64,000 bases of DNA from Anaeramoeba flamelloides (Eukaryota > Metamonada > Anaeramoebidae): assembly GCA_027625915.1 (NCBI GenBank), contig JANTQA010000032.1, forward strand, positions 806,001 through 870,000. Reading direction: 5' to 3'. This document shows positions 12,918-24,215 of the stretch, in pieces. The position numbers and the translations under genes are program-made. The notes beneath the pieces were generated by a model, which had not been told where the DNA came from, searched no databases, and was given only the letters and a program-made list of their open reading frames with translations. How positions within the stretch are numbered: the stretch's first letter is position 1; every line of letters starts with the position of its first letter.

Positions 12918-15286
12918 CTTTATTAACCCTAGTGGATAATAAAAATATGTTTGTATCTTTTTAAAATTTTCTAAATCTAAGTTTAGGATTATGGAAGTGC
13001 TGTAGAGTTAATAGAGTGCCGCCAAGTTCCGTAGAGTGCCGAGTTTTTCTTGATTTTTTTGTTTAATTCTTGTTTTTGTTTCGAAAATCTATTGATTTTT
13101 CAATCAAAACAAAAATTAAAAAAGCCTAACAAGAAAGAAGCGGAATTTAAAAATTCTTGCTTTAAATTACAATAATTATTTTTTTTTAATTTTTAAATGA
13201 TTTTATGAAGATCTGGCATTTTTTTCAGCAAATTGTTAGAAAATAATTTGTGCTTGAAATAAAAATTTTTATTTCAAAATCGGGAAATGGCAGTATTATA
13301 AATTTGGTGTTCTTACGGGCTATCTGTGGTTTTATGGCCAGTGGATTTTACTTTTATGCTTTACAAAACATTTATTGATTTAAAAAATGTTGATTCAAGA
13401 AATCTTGTAATGTTTTAAATTTAGGTTTTTTTTTGAAATTTTGGTAATTTGGTAAAAATATTTTCACAGATCAAATTCAAAATTTATCATTAAAAAGGTT
13501 CGAAAATACAAACACCTCTTATTACTCTTACTTTCTACTTCATTTTAATACATTCTAGAGTTGTGTAGGTGGGATAAATATATCATAATATAACGTAGAA
13601 AATAAGATAGCTAAGAGGTAAAAAAAATCGATTTTTAAATTTGCCTTGAAAGTTCGACAATTTGAAAAATTTTAGGATCAATAAATGTTTTTTTTAATTT
13701 TCGATCAAAAATACAAAAAATAATGAAATTTGTAATATTTTGTCTTCCCTTTCACCTACATTTTTTAAAACCATTTTTTTTTTTTATTATTTATAACATT
13801 GGATTTTGGTTCTCATAGAACATATAATAAATATTATCCTTGAATTGTATGAATTTTGATAGATGAAAAAAACGAATGGAAATTATTAATAGAAAGTTGG
13901 TGAAATTATAATAATTTCCAGAAACAAATACAAATGGGTTTTTTTTTTTTTTTTTATGGTTGTTACTTAATTTATACATTAAATTTGTAAGAAAATTTCA
14001 GAATGAAAGGGAAAAAAGAACAATTAGTTTTTAATATTTTTATCTGCTTTAGATTTTTCAATGAATTTTTCTTGAAAATCTGAAAAATCTTCAATAACTA
14101 AAGCAATTGATAAAAATCAAAAAAATAAAAAAAAATGTTGATTTTCCTTGCATCCTAGAATCAAATAAAGATTAAAATAACAAATAAAGAATGAAATTTT
14201 TTGTTTGAAAAAAAAAACGGATTTTTTTTCTTATTATTAAATATTTATCCAAAGCAAATCCGAAATAATAAAATATCGAAAAATGGTAAATTATCATAGT
14301 TAATGAGAATCTTGTGAAAGAAATCTCAAGATTAATAAAACTTTTAGAGATGAAATTTAATTTCATTTGGGATTTGTTGGATTAGAAAATTAGTGGAAAA
14401 TTACAAAATAATTTCATATGTTTATGTATATATATATATATATATATATTTATATTATAATTATATTATTATCCGATTCCGACAATATTAGGGCATGTTA
14501 AAAGCAAGGGGAAAATATTTGTTGATTGCTGATGCAGATGGGGCAAGCAAAATGCATGATTTAGATAGATTATTGGCAAAAATGAAAGAAATTGAAACCG
14601 AAGGATTTGGTATCGCACTTGGATCAAGAACACAAACAGATGCTGTTGCCGAAAGATCAGTAATCCGAAAATTTTTAATGGATGCATTTCATATGCTTGT
14701 TTCCATGGTTGTGCACCATATTGAAGATACTCAATGTGGATTCAAACTTTTTAGTCGTGAGGCTGCAAAACAAATAATGCCTAATATTAAAATCCGAGGA
14801 TTTGCAATGGATGTAGAAATGCTATATATCGCACAACATATCTACATTAATGACTTTACATCTAACTATTATAAAAAAAATACCCATATACCTATTGCAG
14901 AGGTGGGTATTGTTTGGAATGAAATTCCAGGTTCTAAGGTAAATCTATTAAAAAGTTCGATAAAAATGGGATTTGATATTATTAATATTAAATTAAATTA
15001 TTTATTTGATATTTGGGAAATTAATTTAATTAAAGACCAGTCAAGAATTGTAAAAGAAAAAATAGAGAAAGAAATAGAAATAGATAAAGAAATAGAAAAT
15101 GGTGATGAAATTAAAGAAGAAATAGATGACAAAGAAAGGGTAAAAGAGGAAAATGAACAAGATTTAAATCAAAATAATAATTCAAATGAAAAAGAGAAAG
15201 GCGAAGAGGAAAAAGAAATCGAGGAAAGGAAAGTGGAAAAAGAACAAGAAAAAGTTATTAAAAATGAAAAAAAAGGTGAAATCTAA
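7857..15286 (+). CDS. ALG5: ALG5, dolichyl-phosphate beta-glucosyltransferase
   Basis: Makes dolichyl-phosphate glucose from UDP-glucose at the ER membrane, the donor for the last glucoses of the N-glycan precursor. Inferred exons are 7857-7860 (ATGA), 7934-8568 and 14492-15286, giving 477 residues with intact phases. The start was chosen because the frame upstream of 7934 has no ATG and ATGA is followed by a perfect GTAAGT donor. In order: acidic N-terminus, basic stretch, one membrane helix (about residues 67-87), then a GT2 fold: IIVPALNEEKRLPKM, the UDP-binding IIFVDDYSTDKT, KWCGKGCALQKG, the metal-binding DADGASKM, ALGSRTQ, and DTQCGFKLF with GFAMDVE. ALG5 is usually about 330 residues; here both the N-terminus and a Glu/Lys-rich C-terminal tail of about 90 residues are extra. 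Intron 2 (5923 nt) is packed with repeats. Confidence 0.9.
9236..10947. mobile_element. Derivative of the TNP2-like element family, in ALG5 intron 2
   Basis: The right end (in reverse complement, CACATGAGTAAATATATATA then GAAATCATTAAATTTC) matches the right end of the element at 18500-24047 (CACATGACTACAAATATATA then GAAATCATTGAAATTTC). The left part shares the repeated TTGAAAT blocks and an ATTACCAG / AAGG-GAAATT stretch with the left end of that element. The left terminus (CACACGAGATC) is diverged and I found no clean target duplication. No transposase frame lies inside; part of the interior is instead the inverted repeat at 9650-10180. Likely a non-autonomous relative. Confidence 0.5.
9650..10180 (-). 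repeat. Inverted repeat partner B (pairs with 4570-5070)
   Basis: Reverse-complement copy of 4570-5070; see that entry for shared landmarks. It lies inside the 9236-10947 element, so it probably inserted there or was carried by it. Confidence 0.8.
11535..11745. repeat. Imperfect palindrome in ALG5 intron 2
   Basis: AAATATGATATTGTTC at 11607-11622 is exactly mirrored by GAACAATATCATATTT at 11685-11700. Weaker pairing continues outward (CGATTTGGAAAC against TTGGATTCCC complement) and inward (TTCGAAGTG against CTTCGAA). The stretch is less AT-rich than its surroundings and leaves a 70-codon open frame by chance. I read it as a decayed palindromic element, not a gene. Confidence 0.5.
12888..12916. 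repeat. (AT)n microsatellite
   Basis: Uninterrupted TA dinucleotide run. A second one lies at about 14429-14451, shortly before the ALG5 third exon. Confidence 0.9.
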
Positions 15287-18236
15287 ATTGAAAACCAAAA
15301 CGAAAATAAAAAAAAGAAAGAAAAAGAAGAAATCTAATTAAATAAGAACCACAATTGATTTAATTTTATTAAAGAACATTTTTTAATGTGTTTTTAATTT
15401 TCTGAGAAATAAATCAATTATATTTTTAAATCATTTTTATTATTTTACATTTACACTTCACAATTCAATTTGTTTTTCCAATTTTTGTTTTTCTTTTAAA
15501 GTTGTTTTTTTTTTTAGTTCAGAAATTAGCAATATTAATTTATGAAAATTTGGAAAAAAGGTTTTTATTGTCAACTTTTTCAAAAAAAATTAGGGAACGT
15601 AGAACATCAAATAAATATGTAAAACTGTTAATAAGTTTATAAAAAAATGGTATAAATAAACTATTTTTTGGTCAAAGTGAACTCTGTTGTAATGGGAGTG
15701 AATTATATATTTTTAAATGGTTTGAATGGATATAAGAAGAAAAAAAATTGATTTTGGAGTTTTCAAAATTGAAATCAAATTTTTTCTTTTTTCTTTTTTG
15801 TTTTTTTTATTTATATTTTTTATTGCCTAATCTTTTAAAAATTTTTTTATTGCAAGATCGAGAGTCAATTGGTCAAAATGAGTTATTTCAATGTTTATTG
15901 AAATGTGAAAATGATTGTTAGAAAAATTATATTGATTTCTATTGGAATTGTAGTTGGATCTTCTATTGAAGATCGAAATGAACCATTTATTTTTTTGCTT
16001 CAATGTGTTCACTTCTAATTTTTGTTTTACAATTTTTTAGAAAATATAATGATTTTTTTGGTTTATTATAAACAGATATCAACTATTCTTCAATGTGTCT
16101 TATTTTATTTATTTCTTATTTATTCTTTAAAGGTCAATTATAAAAAATAATTTATTTTTAGAATTATTTTGTTTATTTTTTTCAAACCACACCAAAAGAA
16201 AGAATATTATTTCAAAGATTGAAGCAAAATATACCTTCTTTTAGGTAGTAATTATATTTTTCAAATTTTTAGTGCCATCATTTATGTGTTACTGAATGAT
16301 TCAAATCATTTCTTAAACCAAAAACATTGATATTATGTAAATACAAGGGTTGAATATATCCTATTAATATATTTTACAGACCAACGAAAAAATGGTATTT
16401 AAAAAATGAAAAGATTGATCAAGATAAAATAAATACAAATCAGTTATTTCTTGATCTTATCTGTGACTTCTAAACCAATTACTTATTCTTAATTTGGTTT
16501 TATTTTCCATTCTTCATGGAAATACTTCTGTTTGTAAAACGTTTGGGAAACAAATTACTAAGAATTTCCAAAATGAATTTCCAAAATGAATTTAAAAATC
16601 CTATTTTCATTTAATTCATCTAATTCTTTATTATTTTAGAAAAAAGAATATTTATTGAATTATTTATCATAAATAACTATTTATTGGAAGGATTTGTTTG
16701 ATTTTATAATAATTTATTTTCCAAAAAATTAGAATTAAAAATAATTATGAATCTTGATTGAATTTTTTTCTAAATTTTTCTTTTATTTTGGATTGAATCT
16801 TTTGTAATTGTTTTTTGATTTCGAGAATTCAACTCCTTTATTTTAATTTTTAAAATAGTGTTATTTATTTTGGTTTTGTTTGATAAAAATATTTGAAAAT
16901 TGAATTTTAGAAGCAAATTTGTAAAAAAAATGTTTTGTAAAATAGTAATAAATAGTAATGGGTGAAGAAATTCAAGGTTATAAATTGGTTGGAATAATAA
17001 AAATTAAAAAGAAAAAGAAGTAAAATCTTGGAAAATAGGCTTTGGTCAATTTTTTTTTTTTTTTTCAATCTGGATTTCAACAAATTTATCTGAAAAGGTG
17101 ATCGTTCGTGTTTGGTCCTCGAAAACAAAATATTTGTTTCAAATACATGTCTTTTCGGGTCGATTTTTTTGGTTTACTCTTTGATTAATTTCAACCATTC
17201 CGATAAATACATTTCTGGATCCAAAATATAATGTAATAAACCAAAAAATTTAATCAAAAAAAATAAATCGAAAAATGAAAGATCCGGCTTTGAATTACTT
17301 TGGGTTCGCTTTCTTTTCACAAATAGATCAATAGATGATAGTTGGTTTCAAAGTTTCAATATCTCATGGCACTCAAAAAAAAATCATTTTTTAGTAATGT
17401 TTACACAATTAAAATTTTTCAAAATGGTAAAATGTACTTACTTTCTTTACCAAAATAGAATTTTCTAACATTTTGATCAAAAAAAGCCAAAAAAAAGTTT
17501 ACAGTTTCAAAAATTAAAATAACGGGGTTGAATTCTCAGAATCAAAAAACAGTTACACAAGATTCAACCCAAAGAAAAAGAAAATATGATGAAAAATTTT
17601 AAAGTTAGATTCCTAATTATTTTGGTTTTTAAAATTAATGCAAAAATAAATAATCTAAAAATCAAACAAATACATTCAATAAATAATATTTCTGAAGAGG
17701 AATTTAAAAAATATCCTATTTTCAAAAACCTAAACTAGAATCAGATAAAAATTGAACTGAAAATTCATTTTCCAATTTCTTCGGAAATTAACAGATAAAT
17801 TTTTTCTCAAAAATTTTTCCCTGAAGAATTAAAAATAAAATTGAGTAAAGAAGAAGTAATTCTTTTAAATATTACAGAAAAAAACAATAAATAACTGTTT
17901 TTTTATTTATTTTTTCAATCTCAAATTTTTCATTTTTTTTATATTGTTTTTTTTTTCTATTGGTATTTAAATATATTACACAAGGATAAATTACAGCCCG
18001 CGATTTATTAAACATTAATTTGTTTATGAAAAGAAATTGTTTTAATGAAACAAATCCTAATCAGCCGAGGGACTCAAAATTGGTAAAATGTGCCTACTCT
18101 ATTAAAGCAATGATTTTAGTGATTCATGAGTTATTTCAATTCAGAAACTTTTTATTTTTAAAGTGAAAGTATTGGTTTGTACTTGCTACAAATAGACTAA
18201 TGTTTCTATTTTCATTGAAGTAAATAATTTTTTTTG
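15287..18236. other. Intergenic, degenerate repeats
   Basis: No recognisable gene. The 15650-16175 segment is a diverged direct copy of 3120-3780 (shared: TCAAAGTG, ATAAGAAGAAAAA, TTGCAAGATC, and the TATTTATTTCTTATTT / AGGTCAATTATA block). The rest is AT-rich with no structure I can name. Confidence 0.55.
15650..16175 (+). repeat. Direct repeat of 3120-3780
   Basis: Same order of short matching blocks as 3120-3780, roughly 70% similar by eye. The minus strand carries the second DLAIKKFL stretch (about 15840-15900) discussed as a possible Smr relic. Confidence 0.55.
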
Positions 18237-18499
18237 AAATAACCATTTTGGAAAAAAAGTGAAACACGGTTTTTAATTGAGAACATTAATAGAACCTGAA
18301 AATGGAAAGTAAAATCAATAAAAAGAAGAAACCAATTAACTTCAAATAATAACCCATTATATTATTAAAAATTTGTTCAAAAAATTGACTATTTTTGGGA
18401 TCTCCAAAACCACACCAATAATTTCCATAAATCAGGTAGATTTAAATTGTATTTGTTGGATTAATTGAAAATAATCAATCAATCAAAGAAAAACCCATA
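18237..18499 (+). mobile_element. Short TIR element, left half (split by a transposon)
   Basis: Starts with an imperfect terminal inverted repeat (TTTTGGAAAAAAAGTGAAAC, then ACGGTTTTTAATTG) and runs to CCCATA, where the 5.5-kb transposon begins. The right half resumes at 24048. An unsplit relative lies at 26784-27213 and shows that the interior runs from ATCAATCAAAG straight into TAAAAGATAG. Confidence 0.8.
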
Positions 18500-18848
18500 C
18501 ACATGACAACAAATTTTTGTGGAATTTTTGGTTATTTTTTAATGAAATCTTATTGAAAAAAAATTGAAAAAAAATTGAAATTTAATTGAAATATTTAATG
18601 AAAATTATTGAAATTTCCTTGAAATAGTCAATGGAAGTTACCAGGAAAATCAAAGGAAATTGTTAATTGAAAAATAAATGAAAAAGGTTGAAAATTTTAT
18701 GAAAAATTAAAGAAAAATAAATGAAAAATTATTAAAAAAATGATTTTTATTGAAAAAATTTTTAGTTATGAGAAAAATATCAGTAATTAGATAAAAAATA
18801 AAGTGAAAAAAAAAAATAATAAAAAAAAAAGATTGATTTACTAATAAT

Positions 18849-20380
18849 TTAGTAATAATCAGAAATCCATTTATTAATCAAAATATCTCGATTTTTTTTA
18901 GTCATAATATTGAAAATGGGTTGATAAATTTTCTTTTCTTCTATGTTTGTAATAAATTTTTTTCGTTGTTCAGAATTTTCAGGTCCAAAATTATTAATTT
19001 TTTTTTGAAATATAAAATTCATTAAAGTACAGTCAGTTTCACTTTTAAGGCACAAACTTTCAACGAAATTTAAGGCACAACAAAAATCTCAAATTAAAGC
19101 ACAAAATTCAAATTCTAGTAAAAATAAATTGTAAAAAAAAAAATTCCAAATTTTGTACCTTAATTTGAGATTTTTATTGTGCCTTAAATTTCGTTGAAAG
19201 TTTGTGCCTTAAAAGTGAAACTGACTGTACTTTTTTGTTTAGAAAGTAAAGAATTACATTTTTTCGCAACTCGTGATGCTTCATCCCTTCCCGGATATCT
19301 TACTTGATTAAAGCTATCTTTTGCCTTTAATATTAAAATTTTGCTAACTATCATCCTTGTTGTACTACGATATGCTGCTAATTTGAGGTTTTCTTCAAAA
19401 ATAAAATCTATTGTTGTTTTCTTCAGATTAGTCTTTGTTTGTTCGTTTGTTTTCATTTGAGACTCTACTAATTTCATCATGTTTGTTTGATTTTCTTCTA
19501 AATGGTCAATTTTCTTGATAATATTTTTTATTAAATTAACAATTATATCTTAAAGTTAATAGTAAAATCGAAATAGAGTGAGAAATAATTTGCAAAAAAA
19601 GAAAATCAAAAAAAGAAAAAAAAAGAGAAAAAAAAAAGAAGAAGAAAAAAGAAAAAATTAGCATATGTAATTCTTCGTTTTTTATTTCAGAATTTTTGTT
19701 TTTTATTTTCTTCACTTTTTCGGGCTCTTTTTCAATTTCAATTTCAATTTCAATTTCCTTCTCTTTTAAATTCTCCTTCTCTTTTTCATTTTCTAATTCC
19801 GATTTCTTTTTATTTTTTGAGAATTGATTTGAATTTGTTTTTTCAGGGATTCGTTTTCTTTTTAGCTGTGAATCTAATATTAATATTAAAAAGAATATTA
19901 AAAAAAAAGAAAAAATTAATAAAAAAAAAGAAAAAAATATTAAAAGAAAAAGAAAAAAAAATTAAAAGAAAAAGAAAAAAAAATTAAAATTTACTTTTTA
20001 TATAATTTTCTTCAAATATATGTTCTCCGTTCGAAAAGGGAATCCATTCTGTGGTTGATGATTCATTATTATTTTTTTTTTCTTTTAATGTAAAAAAAAA
20101 AAAAGAATTTAAAATAAAAAAAAATTGAAGAAAGAAAAGGGAAAAAAAAAAAAAAACCATTTTTTCTTCTTCTTTGAACATAGCTTGGGTCCCACAATCC
20201 TTCGTTAACTAGTTCATCATACACTTGGTTCCATTTGGGTTGGTTACATAATTCTTGGATTTTTCTTCTGCGTTCATGAAACTTACCATCATAAGAAACA
20301 TCGAATTTTTTAAAAATTGCTTCCATTAAGTTCTTTGTAATTTTAATGATTGAAATGTACTTTTCTTTATTTGTAATCAT
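18849..20380 (-). pseudogene. Transposon second ORF, function unknown, interrupted by MITE
   Basis: A minus-strand, multi-exon reading. It starts at the ATG at 20380 (MITNKEKYISIIKITKNLME). It continues through an exon near 20070-19994 (SSTTEWIPFSNGEHIFEENY), a Lys/Glu-rich exon near 19884-19720 and a last exon near 19544-18849 (with KLAAYRSTTRMIVSKIL, RYPGRDEASRVAKKCN and a final DILINKWISDYY). The 198-bp palindrome at 19030-19227 sits in the last exon; without it and one TA copy the frame continues. I recognise no domain. Position and divergent orientation to the transposase suggest the accessory DNA-binding protein many CACTA-type elements carry. The third splice junction does not keep phase, so the copy is probably decayed. 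Confidence 0.5.
19030..19227. mobile_element. Palindromic MITE, copy A
   Basis: A 198-bp near-perfect palindrome. It begins CAGTCAGTTTCACTTTTAAG and ends with its complement, flanked by TA at 19028-19029 and 19228-19229. Three more copies sit in the LINE at 43303, 43576 and 44977. Terminal CAGT with TA duplication is typical of Tc1/mariner-mobilised MITEs. It interrupts the last exon of the transposon second gene. Confidence 0.9.
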
Positions 20381-20504
20381 ATTAATAAAAAAAAAAAAAA
20401 AAAAAAAAAAGAAAAAAAAAAGAATAAATAAATAAATAAAAATAAAAAAGATAAAAAAATGAAACTTCAAATCATTTTTTTTATTATTTCACCAACATTA
20501 GTTG

Positions 20505-23500
20505 ATGTTTCATATACACTATAATTGTTTACAGTGTGGGAAATTATTCCGTACAAAAAATTCACTTGATAAACACATTTCTTGTTATCATGTAAATTTT
20601 TACAAAACTGTAAGAAAAGAGAAAAGAAAAAGGAAATAGAGTAGAATATATACAAGAACAAATCGACAAAAAAGAAAAAGAAAAGGAAAAAGAAAAAGAA
20701 AAAGAAAATGAAGATGGGGGAGAAACAGAATTTATAGAAGAAGGAGAAATAAACACTTCAAATAATTTCATTAATTCACGTGGATTGGAAGACATAATTC
20801 ATCATAATAAAGATAATCGTAAGGTTTTTTGATTTTATTATTTATTTATTTTTTTTTTAATTTTTTTTTTTTGATTTTTTTTCATTAAAAGAAAGAAAAA
20901 GATGAGATAAATAAGAAAAGAAAAAACAAAATTAAATAACATAAAACAAAAAAAAAAGTTTGAGAAAAAGAAAAGAAAAAGAAAAAAAATTTTTGAATTG
21001 ATTTTGGATTGGCTTAACTACAAATCAACCGTGAGGTCCTCCTTCGGTCTGAGGTCTGATTTGCGTTTAGAGGCCAACTAAAAAATCAATTTTCGAAATG
21101 GTTTGCTCCAAATAGTTCATCCGAGGGCAGAATTCAGAGGAGAGGGACCAATCATTTTTCAAAAATTTTCTTTCTTAACTTGGATTCGAACTCGCGTCAT
21201 ACAAAATTATACCTAAACGTACTACCACTAAAATATAAAGAATAATTCACTATATTTAAAAATTGGGATTTTTTTAATTAGATTTTATTTCAATTTTTTA
21301 GAAAATTAATTTTCAAAAAGTTTTGAAAATTTTTAAAGTTCAATGAAAAATTTAGAGAATAATTTTTTTAATTTTTTATTAAATTTATATATAAAAAATA
21401 TATTATCATTTTTTTTTACTCATGAATTAACTTAATATTTTAGAATTACCCACACAAAATAATATTAAAAATGAACAACCACTGCCAAATTTTGACAGAT
21501 TTATTAATGAATTTGATGAAATGTGGATAGAATTTTATATTCTATATTTAGAATCAAAAATTTCTTCAGCACAGGCAGAGAAAATTTTACATTTTATAGA
21601 GAAATTTTTTTATCCAAAAGGGGGGGAAAGACTTCCCAAAACAATGCGAACACTCAAGAAAAAGATCAATCAATTAATCAATATACAGCATCCGAAAGAT
21701 ATTAATCTTATTTCAAAAAAATATATTGAGAAATCTGGAAAACTCATATTACTTGAAGATAAAATTCAAACAAAATATTTTTCACCAATTACATGGATAA
21801 ATATGGTCGTTCACTCGGATATAATTAAGCATTTATCTTTCAAAAAAAAATGAAGAAATAGAAAATTTAGTAACAAATGAGGGTTTTTTCCCTTCGCGTT
21901 TTTCAAGTTTTCCGGCGTTTGATGAAAAAAATTAACAAAATTCCAAAAAATTGATCCTGATCTTTTGTTTCTAATTGGTTTTTATTATGATGATTTTAAA
22001 TGTACAGAATCGTTTTCACTTGGTGGATTATATATGTTTATTGATAATTTGGAATATACTTGGAGGTTAAAAGAACAAACCATTTTTTTTGATTTCACTT
22101 TTACCCGCAAAAACTCGAATAAACGATATTCTAAAAAAACTTTCCTTTAGTGAAAGATCTAGAAAAAATTAAGAAATGGAATTTATTTAGGAGGTAAAAA
22201 AATACAAGGTGTTGTTTCATGTTTTGTGGGTGACACAAGAGAATCTTTTCCAGCAAAAGGTATGCTACAGCCAGGTGCTTTAAATTCATGTTCATTCTGC
22301 AAATCAGAATTAGGTGATCAAAATTACTCAAATGGGGATTTTCAATATAAAAAAAGGGAGAGAAAAGATATAATCAAAATTCAAGAGGAATTGAATGAAT
22401 CTTATTTTCATAATTTATAAATATATACTCTTCGTAAAATTAAAAAAAAAAAAGGAAACTGGAATCAAATTTCAACTAGGAAATATTTGGATAAATGAAT
22501 TAAAACTGGATCCAACGTCAACTTCTCATTTCCCAATTTGTTGGTTTCATCTCCTTCTTGAAGGTTTAATCAAAAATATTTTTAAAATAATGTGTCGTGG
22601 AATGTCCAGAAATCATATAATTCTAGCAAATAAAAGATATAAAAAATTAAAATTCCAAAAGGGTTAAAAAGAATTTATAAACCTTTTGGAAAAAAATCAT
22701 CTTGCTTCTATTGATATCCAATTGTTGATTCAATTTAGTTTGATTTGTGTTGTTGATTTAGTTGAAAAAAAAATTTCTAAATTTTTTATATATAAGTTCA
22801 TATTTAATTAAAAATCTTTATCAACCAACAAGAAGTAAAAAAATAAATGAAAATCTACATAAATATATAGTTAATTTTATTAAATGTTACAAAACATGTT
22901 CAGATCAAAATTGTGATCGTATATCAAACTTACATATTTTTGCACATCATTTAGAAACTTCGATAAAAAATAATGGGGGGATGAATACACTTTTTTTCGC
23001 TTTAGAAAAATATCATCAATGGTTCAAACCAAAATATGGCCAACTTCACAAAAATCAAAAAAAACACAATATTCTATTATTCAAAAAAAGAAATTTTCAA
23101 AAAATATCTTCAATATTTCAAAATATATATTCGAAAAACTGATAAATCTAGTGGGAATCCAAAAAAATTTCGAACAAAATGGCATAAGTTTGATATTGAA
23201 GAAATAAAATTTCAAAGAAATAAATATCCTTTTGAATCAAAGTCTATAATAATTAATAAACATAAATATCTTTTAAAACACGATGCTCAATTAAGAAATA
23301 AAAAAATATGTCAAAATAATCAAATTTTTATTTTTAGATTCTGAAATTAAATCAAAGCCATTTATTGTAGTTAGATATTACACTCAAGTTGATAAAAAGA
23401 ATATTTTTTATTTAAATTCTAATCTTCATTTAATCGATTGTACTGAAATAAAACAAATAGTTCATGTTGTCAAACACTTTCAAAATAAAATTACTCAATT

Positions 23501-23603
23501 TGAGGATTACTATTCAATAAATGAATTATTTATTCCTCATGTTCCTTCTTTTTTATCTTATAACAAAAACAAATTAAATAAAATATCAGAATATATATAT
23601 TAA
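20505..23603 (+). pseudogene. TNP2-like transposase with N-terminal C2H2 zinc finger (damaged)
   Basis: The start ATG at 20505 opens a C2H2 finger: C-x2-C-x12-H-x4-H in YNCLQCGKLFRTKNSLDKH plus ISCYH (residues 8-29). A Lys/Glu repeat follows (about 20660-20820), then a long AT-rich intron. The body from 21440 shows LPKTMRTLKKKI, then GFYYDDFKCTESFSLGGLYM with IDNLEYTWR, a Cys pair in SCSFCKSE, CWFHLLLEGLIKNIF, and LHIFAHHLETSIKNNGGMNT followed by FALEKYHQWFK. Order and spacing match TNP2/Plavaka-type transposases (YYDDF block, H-x-x-LEG block, late H...G...FE-x-H-x-x-K block). Several frame breaks separate the blocks (at least one after FKKK near 21850, another near 22150), so no full-length protein is expected. 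Confidence 0.7.
21182..21231 (-). other. tRNA-like A and B box remnant
   Basis: On the minus strand TAGTGGTAGTACG (A-box-like) is followed about 27 nt later by GAGTTCGAATCC (B-box-like). The presumed T stem does not pair, so this is not a functional tRNA. It may be a tRNA pseudogene or the head of a SINE inside the transposase intron. Confidence 0.35.
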
Positions 23604-24047
23604 AAAAATCAAATAATCTTACAAAATAAAATAAAAATTATATCTTTTCTCCGTTTTTTTTTATATTCAGCTTTCAAATTTTTATAGATTTAATTTAATA
23701 TAAACACATATTTAAAATTCATTTTGAGCTCTATTTTTTTTTTATTATTTTTTTCTAATATTTTATTAAAAATTTGTTTAAAAAAAACTTGTAATTATAT
23801 TTATATTTTTCCTTGTACATAAATTTTCATACATTTTTCATTTGAATTTATATACTTGAAATTATGTTGAAATTTTATGGAATTTTTAAAGAAAAATTCT
23901 TGTATTTTTTGTCATATTTCATCAAAGGAAATTCAATTGAAATTTTAATGAATATTAAACGAAATTTATTTCCAAAAAAAAAAAAAATGAAATTATATGA
24001 AATTTAAATGAAATTTCAATGATTTCATATATATTTGTAGTCATGTG

Positions 24048-24215
24048 TACCAAAAGATAGTATTAAAAAAACTGTTATTGTGGCGAATACTTAATTTGGT
24101 CTTTATTTATTTATTTATTTATTCTTTTATTAATTGATCTTACTTTGAATTTTTAGGTTCTCTTAATTTTCCCAATTAAAAACCGTGTTTCACTTTTTTT
24201 CCACAATGGTAATTT
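24048..24215 (+). mobile_element. Short TIR element, right half
   Basis: Resumes after the transposon with TACCAAAAGATAGTATT and ends in AAAAACCGTGTTTCACTTTT followed by TTCCACAATGG, the complement of the left terminus at 18237. With 18237-18499 it forms a single copy of about 430 bp. Confidence 0.8.

Larger units (their letters stand above)
18500..24047. mobile_element. 5.5-kb TNP2/CACTA-like DNA transposon
   Basis: Both ends carry the inverted repeat CACATGAC(A/T)ACAAAT. TA flanks it at 18498-18499 and 24048-24049, consistent with a TA target duplication. Subterminal regions are rich in GAAATT/TGAAAT repeats, as in CACTA-type elements. Inside are a plus-strand transposase (20505-23603) and a divergent minus-strand gene (18849-20380). 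Terminal CAC plus a TNP2-like transposase suggests the CACTA-Mirage-Chapaev group; a 2-bp TA duplication fits Mirage better than classical 3-bp CACTA, but that placement is inference. The coding frames are damaged, so this copy is probably inactive. Confidence 0.8.

Noticed and set aside
21523-23344. Overlapping alternative frames in the transposase body
   Set aside because: Only one frame at each point carries the TNP2-like blocks.
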